In this document: piece after piece, positions 61,555 to 64,000 of the stretch
Position numbering within the stretch: position 1 is the first letter of the stretch
Layout: each line of letters begins with the position of its first letter
Assembly (NCBI GenBank): GCA_963545205.1
Contig: CAUUHW010000011.1
Span: forward strand, 10,979 to 74,978
Direction of reading: 5' to 3'
DNA: 64,000 nucleotides
DNA from: CAUTYU01 sp963545205
GTDB taxonomy: Bacteria; Desulfobacterota; Desulfovibrionia; Desulfovibrionales; Desulfomicrobiaceae
The notes under the pieces: generated by a model
Seen by the model: the letters and a program-made list of their open reading frames with translations, nothing else
Told to the model about the DNA's origin: nothing
The model's database searches: none
Position numbers and translations under genes: made by a program

Positions 61555-61965
61555 CTATAAATGGGGGCGCATGGCCGCGGTGTTGCCGCCATGTTTGAAA
61601 GCGGGCATGATGTCGTCAAAGGCTGATTTGAGTTTGCTCAAAAGTGCTATCACCTCGTCCAGTATTGAAATATCCAGGCGCAGATTGGCAAAAAGTAGCC
61701 GCTGGCGCATGTAAAGGTACAGGTCGTGCAGGTTGCCAGCCAGGTCTCCGCCCTTTTGCACGTTGAGCGTGGAATCAAGCTCAGCGATAATATCCAGCGC
61801 GTTGGAGATAAAAATACCTTTTTGGGCAAAGTCTTTTTCTGCAATCTTTTTTTTGGCCTCTCCCAGAAAATTGATGGCGGCCTCATACAGCATGACAACC
61901 AGCTCTTCCTGGGAGGTGGTGTTGACGCTGGTCTGAAAATAGGCCCTGGCGGCACTGCGGTGCAT
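61555..61965 (-). CDS. fliS: Flagellar export chaperone FliS
   Basis: FliS binds flagellin in the cytoplasm and prevents early polymerisation. The 136-residue helical protein has the family N-terminus (RAYFQTSVNTTSQEELVVMLYEAAINFLGEA) and the LYLYMRQRLLFANLRLDISILDEVIALLSKLKSAF region near 83-115. It follows fliD by 38 bases as in many flagellar loci. Confidence 0.94.
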   Translation of the reverse strand: MHRSAARAYFQTSVNTTSQEELVVMLYEAAINFLGEAKKKIAEKDFAQKGIFISNALDIIAELDSTLNVQKGGDLAGNLHDLYLYMRQRLLFANLRLDISILDEVIALLSKLKSAFDDIMPAFKHGGNTAAMRPHL

Positions 61966-62003
61966 ATATAGCTCCTTTTATATTATCTGTTAAGGGCGTG
62001 GGA

Positions 62004-63839
62004 TTATTTACCGCCGCCCAGTTTTTTTATCTGGCTGTCAATAGATTTTGACAGACCGTCATAGGTTCCAAGCAGGGCCTCCAGTCTGGCAAATCTGCTG
62101 CGCAGCCGTTTTTCAAAGTCGATAAGACGCCGTTCCTCATACTCAATCTTTTTATTGATATTGTCATGAATATCCTTGTAGTTTTCCTGCAGGATATGAA
62201 GCGGACCTTCTGAGCCGGCCAGTAAACGGGCGCGGGAGGCAAGCTCGGATGTTTTTCCCTGCGCGATTTTCACTGTTCCTGAATATTCCTGTGGCCAGGT
62301 TGTCGGCATATTGGTTATTCTGACCATAAGACCTTTGGACGGGCCGGACATGGAGGTCAGAAAATACACACCGTCTTTTTTGCTGACCTTGACCGTCTGC
62401 CCGTTAATCGTGGCTTCAAAGGCATCGGCAAATGTCTTACCTGGTCCTAAAGAAGCAATAAAAGCGGGATCATTGGGATCACCAAGTATTTTATACTTGA
62501 CCTCATAAACTCCGCCAGCCGTAAGGGCATCAATCTGCGATTCAAAGCTGAAATCCGTGGAGTCTGTTGTTCCTATGTTGTCGGCGCAAAACAGTTTGGC
62601 CACTTTTTCCGGGTTGTTTTTCAGGGCCTCGCTCAGTTTGGCGTCATCAATGAGCAATTCTCCCTGCGTGGGAGAGCCTTCCCTAGCATCAGTTGTAATG
62701 CCGATTGTAGCCAGTGTGGAATAGTCGTCATCAAAATCAAGACCAGCACCACGCGAAATAGCCAGCGTGCGGAGTTGGGTGCTGATCATTTGCAGGCCGT
62801 AGTTTCCTGTCAGCAGTGAACCGGCCTTGGTCAGCGGATCAACCTTGCTCAGGTCCCGGATTTTGGCGATAATGGCATTCAGGCCGTCAACAAACTTGGT
62901 GATATTGTCTTTGAGGCCGCCTTCGTCCACATTGGTGGTGATTGTTGCCTCGCCAATGCTTTTGGCCGTCATGGTCATGCCCTGGAATACATCACTAAAC
63001 ACATTTGAAGAGCGTTTGATTTCCTGGGCCCAGCCGTCAATCTTGATGATCGCGTCTTGGGCGGATTGGATTTTATCGTAGTTTTCAAGGGCAGGATTTG
63101 CCAGAACAGTATCTGGATATGGCTTTATTGTAAGTTGATGTGCTTCTCCCTGGTTTTTACCACGCAGTTGCAGGTGGTAGACACTGCCGTCGTAAACCAG
63201 ATCGGCCCGTACGCCTGGATTCGCGCTGTCATTATTGATTCTGGTGACCAGCATGGACAGGGTCATATTGGGCGGAACTTCGACTGTGACTGATTCTCCG
63301 CCGTATTCATAGGCAAAGGAGCCTGGCTGACCGAGGGGAATAAGAGGATCTTCCTTGTTTGCCACACCTCCTTGAGAGACCAGAATTTCGTTTTGTGCCA
63401 GCTGCACAACTTCGACCTTGTGCGTTCCTTCTCCGGCATCACTTGTGGCTACCGCGGTCAAGATGTCTTTATTGCTGGATTCTGTATTTTTGAGAAAAAA
63501 TTCATCAGGGGTGTCCATCATGGAGAGCTTGGAACCCCATGAACGGAGCAGATCCTTGACTTCTTCAAAAGCCAGTGATTTATCGTCCCAGTCTTTCCGC
63601 CATTTTAAGAGGCGCATGATATGAATGCGCTCTTTTTGCACCATTTTGGAAATCAGCGTGTCATAATCCTGACCTGAACCCAAGCCTGTGAAATGGATAC
63701 CACCGCTTGTGGTATTGTGAAGGCCCGGATCAGGCTTGTCCTGCAGATAACTTTTTTTGGGCTTTGCCGTCCCGTCTGTTTTTTTTCCGGCTTGATACGC
63801 GTGCGTGCCAACCCCGGTTACGTCTCCTACACTGGACAT
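62004..63839 (-). CDS. fliD: Flagellar hook-associated protein 2 (filament cap)
   Basis: FliD caps the filament and guides flagellin assembly. The 611-residue protein has the FliD N-terminal region (FTGLGSGQDYDTLISKMVQKERIHIMRLLKWRKDWDDKSLAFEEVKDLLRSW) and the C-terminal FliD domain ending in a coiled coil (IEYEERRLIDFEKRLRSRFARLEALL). The middle part is the variable exposed domain. The ATG at 63839 has AAAGGGG upstream. It precedes fliS and follows a flagellin gene. Confidence 0.95.
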   Translation of the reverse strand: MSSVGDVTGVGTHAYQAGKKTDGTAKPKKSYLQDKPDPGLHNTTSGGIHFTGLGSGQDYDTLISKMVQKERIHIMRLLKWRKDWDDKSLAFEEVKDLLRSWGSKLSMMDTPDEFFLKNTESSNKDILTAVATSDAGEGTHKVEVVQLAQNEILVSQGGVANKEDPLIPLGQPGSFAYEYGGESVTVEVPPNMTLSMLVTRINNDSANPGVRADLVYDGSVYHLQLRGKNQGEAHQLTIKPYPDTVLANPALENYDKIQSAQDAIIKIDGWAQEIKRSSNVFSDVFQGMTMTAKSIGEATITTNVDEGGLKDNITKFVDGLNAIIAKIRDLSKVDPLTKAGSLLTGNYGLQMISTQLRTLAISRGAGLDFDDDYSTLATIGITTDAREGSPTQGELLIDDAKLSEALKNNPEKVAKLFCADNIGTTDSTDFSFESQIDALTAGGVYEVKYKILGDPNDPAFIASLGPGKTFADAFEATINGQTVKVSKKDGVYFLTSMSGPSKGLMVRITNMPTTWPQEYSGTVKIAQGKTSELASRARLLAGSEGPLHILQENYKDIHDNINKKIEYEERRLIDFEKRLRSRFARLEALLGTYDGLSKSIDSQIKKLGGGK

Positions 63840-63892
63840 ATTTTCCCCTTTGTTTGTGATTAGCACTTAGATGCGAAAACTGTGCCGATCAG

Positions 63893-63931
63893 AAAAAAAA
63901 CAGGGAGACCCGAATTGTTCCGGCCTCCCTG
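63893..63931 (-). terminator. Terminator after the flagellin gene
   Basis: CAGGGAG(G)CC...GG(T)CTCCCTG followed by eight T on the minus strand, a clear Rho-independent terminator. Confidence 0.9.
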
Positions 63932-63953
63932 TTGCAAAGACAGATAAAGGTTC

Positions 63954-64000
63954 TTAACCGATAAGCTGCATAGCCATCTGGGGCAGGGAGTTGGCCTGAG
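63954..64000 (-). CDS. Flagellin, last codons (5' part outside window)
   Basis: The minus strand ends with codons for QANSLPQMAMQLIG and TAA, a typical flagellin C-terminus (QANxLPQxALxLLx). Fourteen to fifteen residues are visible. The position ahead of fliD/fliS fits. Confidence 0.88.
   Translation of the reverse strand, partial: QANSLPQMAMQLIG

Overview
The window comes from the chromosome of a motile, anaerobic, sulfate-reducing deltaproteobacterium, most likely a member of the Desulfovibrionales. The evidence is a full dissimilatory sulfate-reduction block (sat, aprBA, qmoABC plus a qmoD-like gene), the alternative heme pathway through siroheme (ahbC-hemB-ahbD-ahbA/B), flagellar genes, and a recA-alaS-ricT-metG housekeeping run. 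Base composition is moderate, close to half G+C. Three tRNA genes are present (Ala-GGC, initiator Met-CAT, Phe-GAA). I see no CRISPR array, insertion sequence, integrase or phage gene.

Layout. 1-6.3 kb: end of recA, alaS, a PSP1/RicT-like gene, metG, tRNA-Ala. 6.4-7.9 kb: an outer-membrane beta-barrel protein and a convergent SagB-type nitroreductase. 8.0-14.5 kb (minus strand): a TonB2/TtpC-type energy-transduction operon (DUF3450, TtpC, ExbB, ExbD, TonB, long TPR lipoprotein-sized periplasmic protein) behind a near-consensus promoter. 14.7 kb: tRNA-fMet. 14.9-27.5 kb: an accessory catabolic region with a sigma54 activator, divergent upstream-activator dyads and a -24/-12 promoter, a tripartite tricarboxylate transporter (TctCBA), an MmgE/PrpD protein, a fumarase/aspartase-superfamily lyase, an L-cysteine desulfidase-family enzyme, an ATC-hydrolase-like protein and a second transporter (TctBAC) in visibly more AT-rich DNA. 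27.8-31.2 kb: a small CxxC protein, a diguanylate-cyclase pseudogene with several lesions, gdhA and tRNA-Phe. 31.4-36.1 kb: a degenerate stretch, a SapC-domain protein and a type I secretion ABC/HlyD pair. 36.2-46.0 kb (minus): the sulfate-reduction block. 46.1-51.9 kb: a chorismate-mutase-like/EPSP-synthase-like fusion lacking the catalytic motifs, a small coiled-coil protein, aconitase and PpiD. 52.0-55.4 kb: a paralogue of the first beta-barrel protein, a vWA/metallopeptidase protein, an unknown protein and an EI24/CysZ-like membrane protein. 55.4-60.4 kb (minus): phosphodiesterase, rpe and the ahb heme genes. 60.5-64 kb (minus): a zinc-ribbon/Yip1 membrane protein, fliS, fliD and the last codons of a flagellin.

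How it fits together. Sat and AprAB convert sulfate to sulfite with QmoABC linking the menaquinone pool to AprAB. The ahb genes make the heme needed by the cytochromes of that chain, including the cytochrome b part of QmoC. The most interesting region is 14.9-27.5 kb. Reading the gene functions together suggests import of a small di/tricarboxylate, epimerisation by the MmgE/PrpD protein, beta-elimination to fumarate plus a thiol or amine, and desulfuration of cysteine to pyruvate, ammonia and sulfide. S-(2-succino)cysteine or a similar cysteine-fumarate adduct is the substrate that best explains all members. That is an inference, not something the sequence proves.
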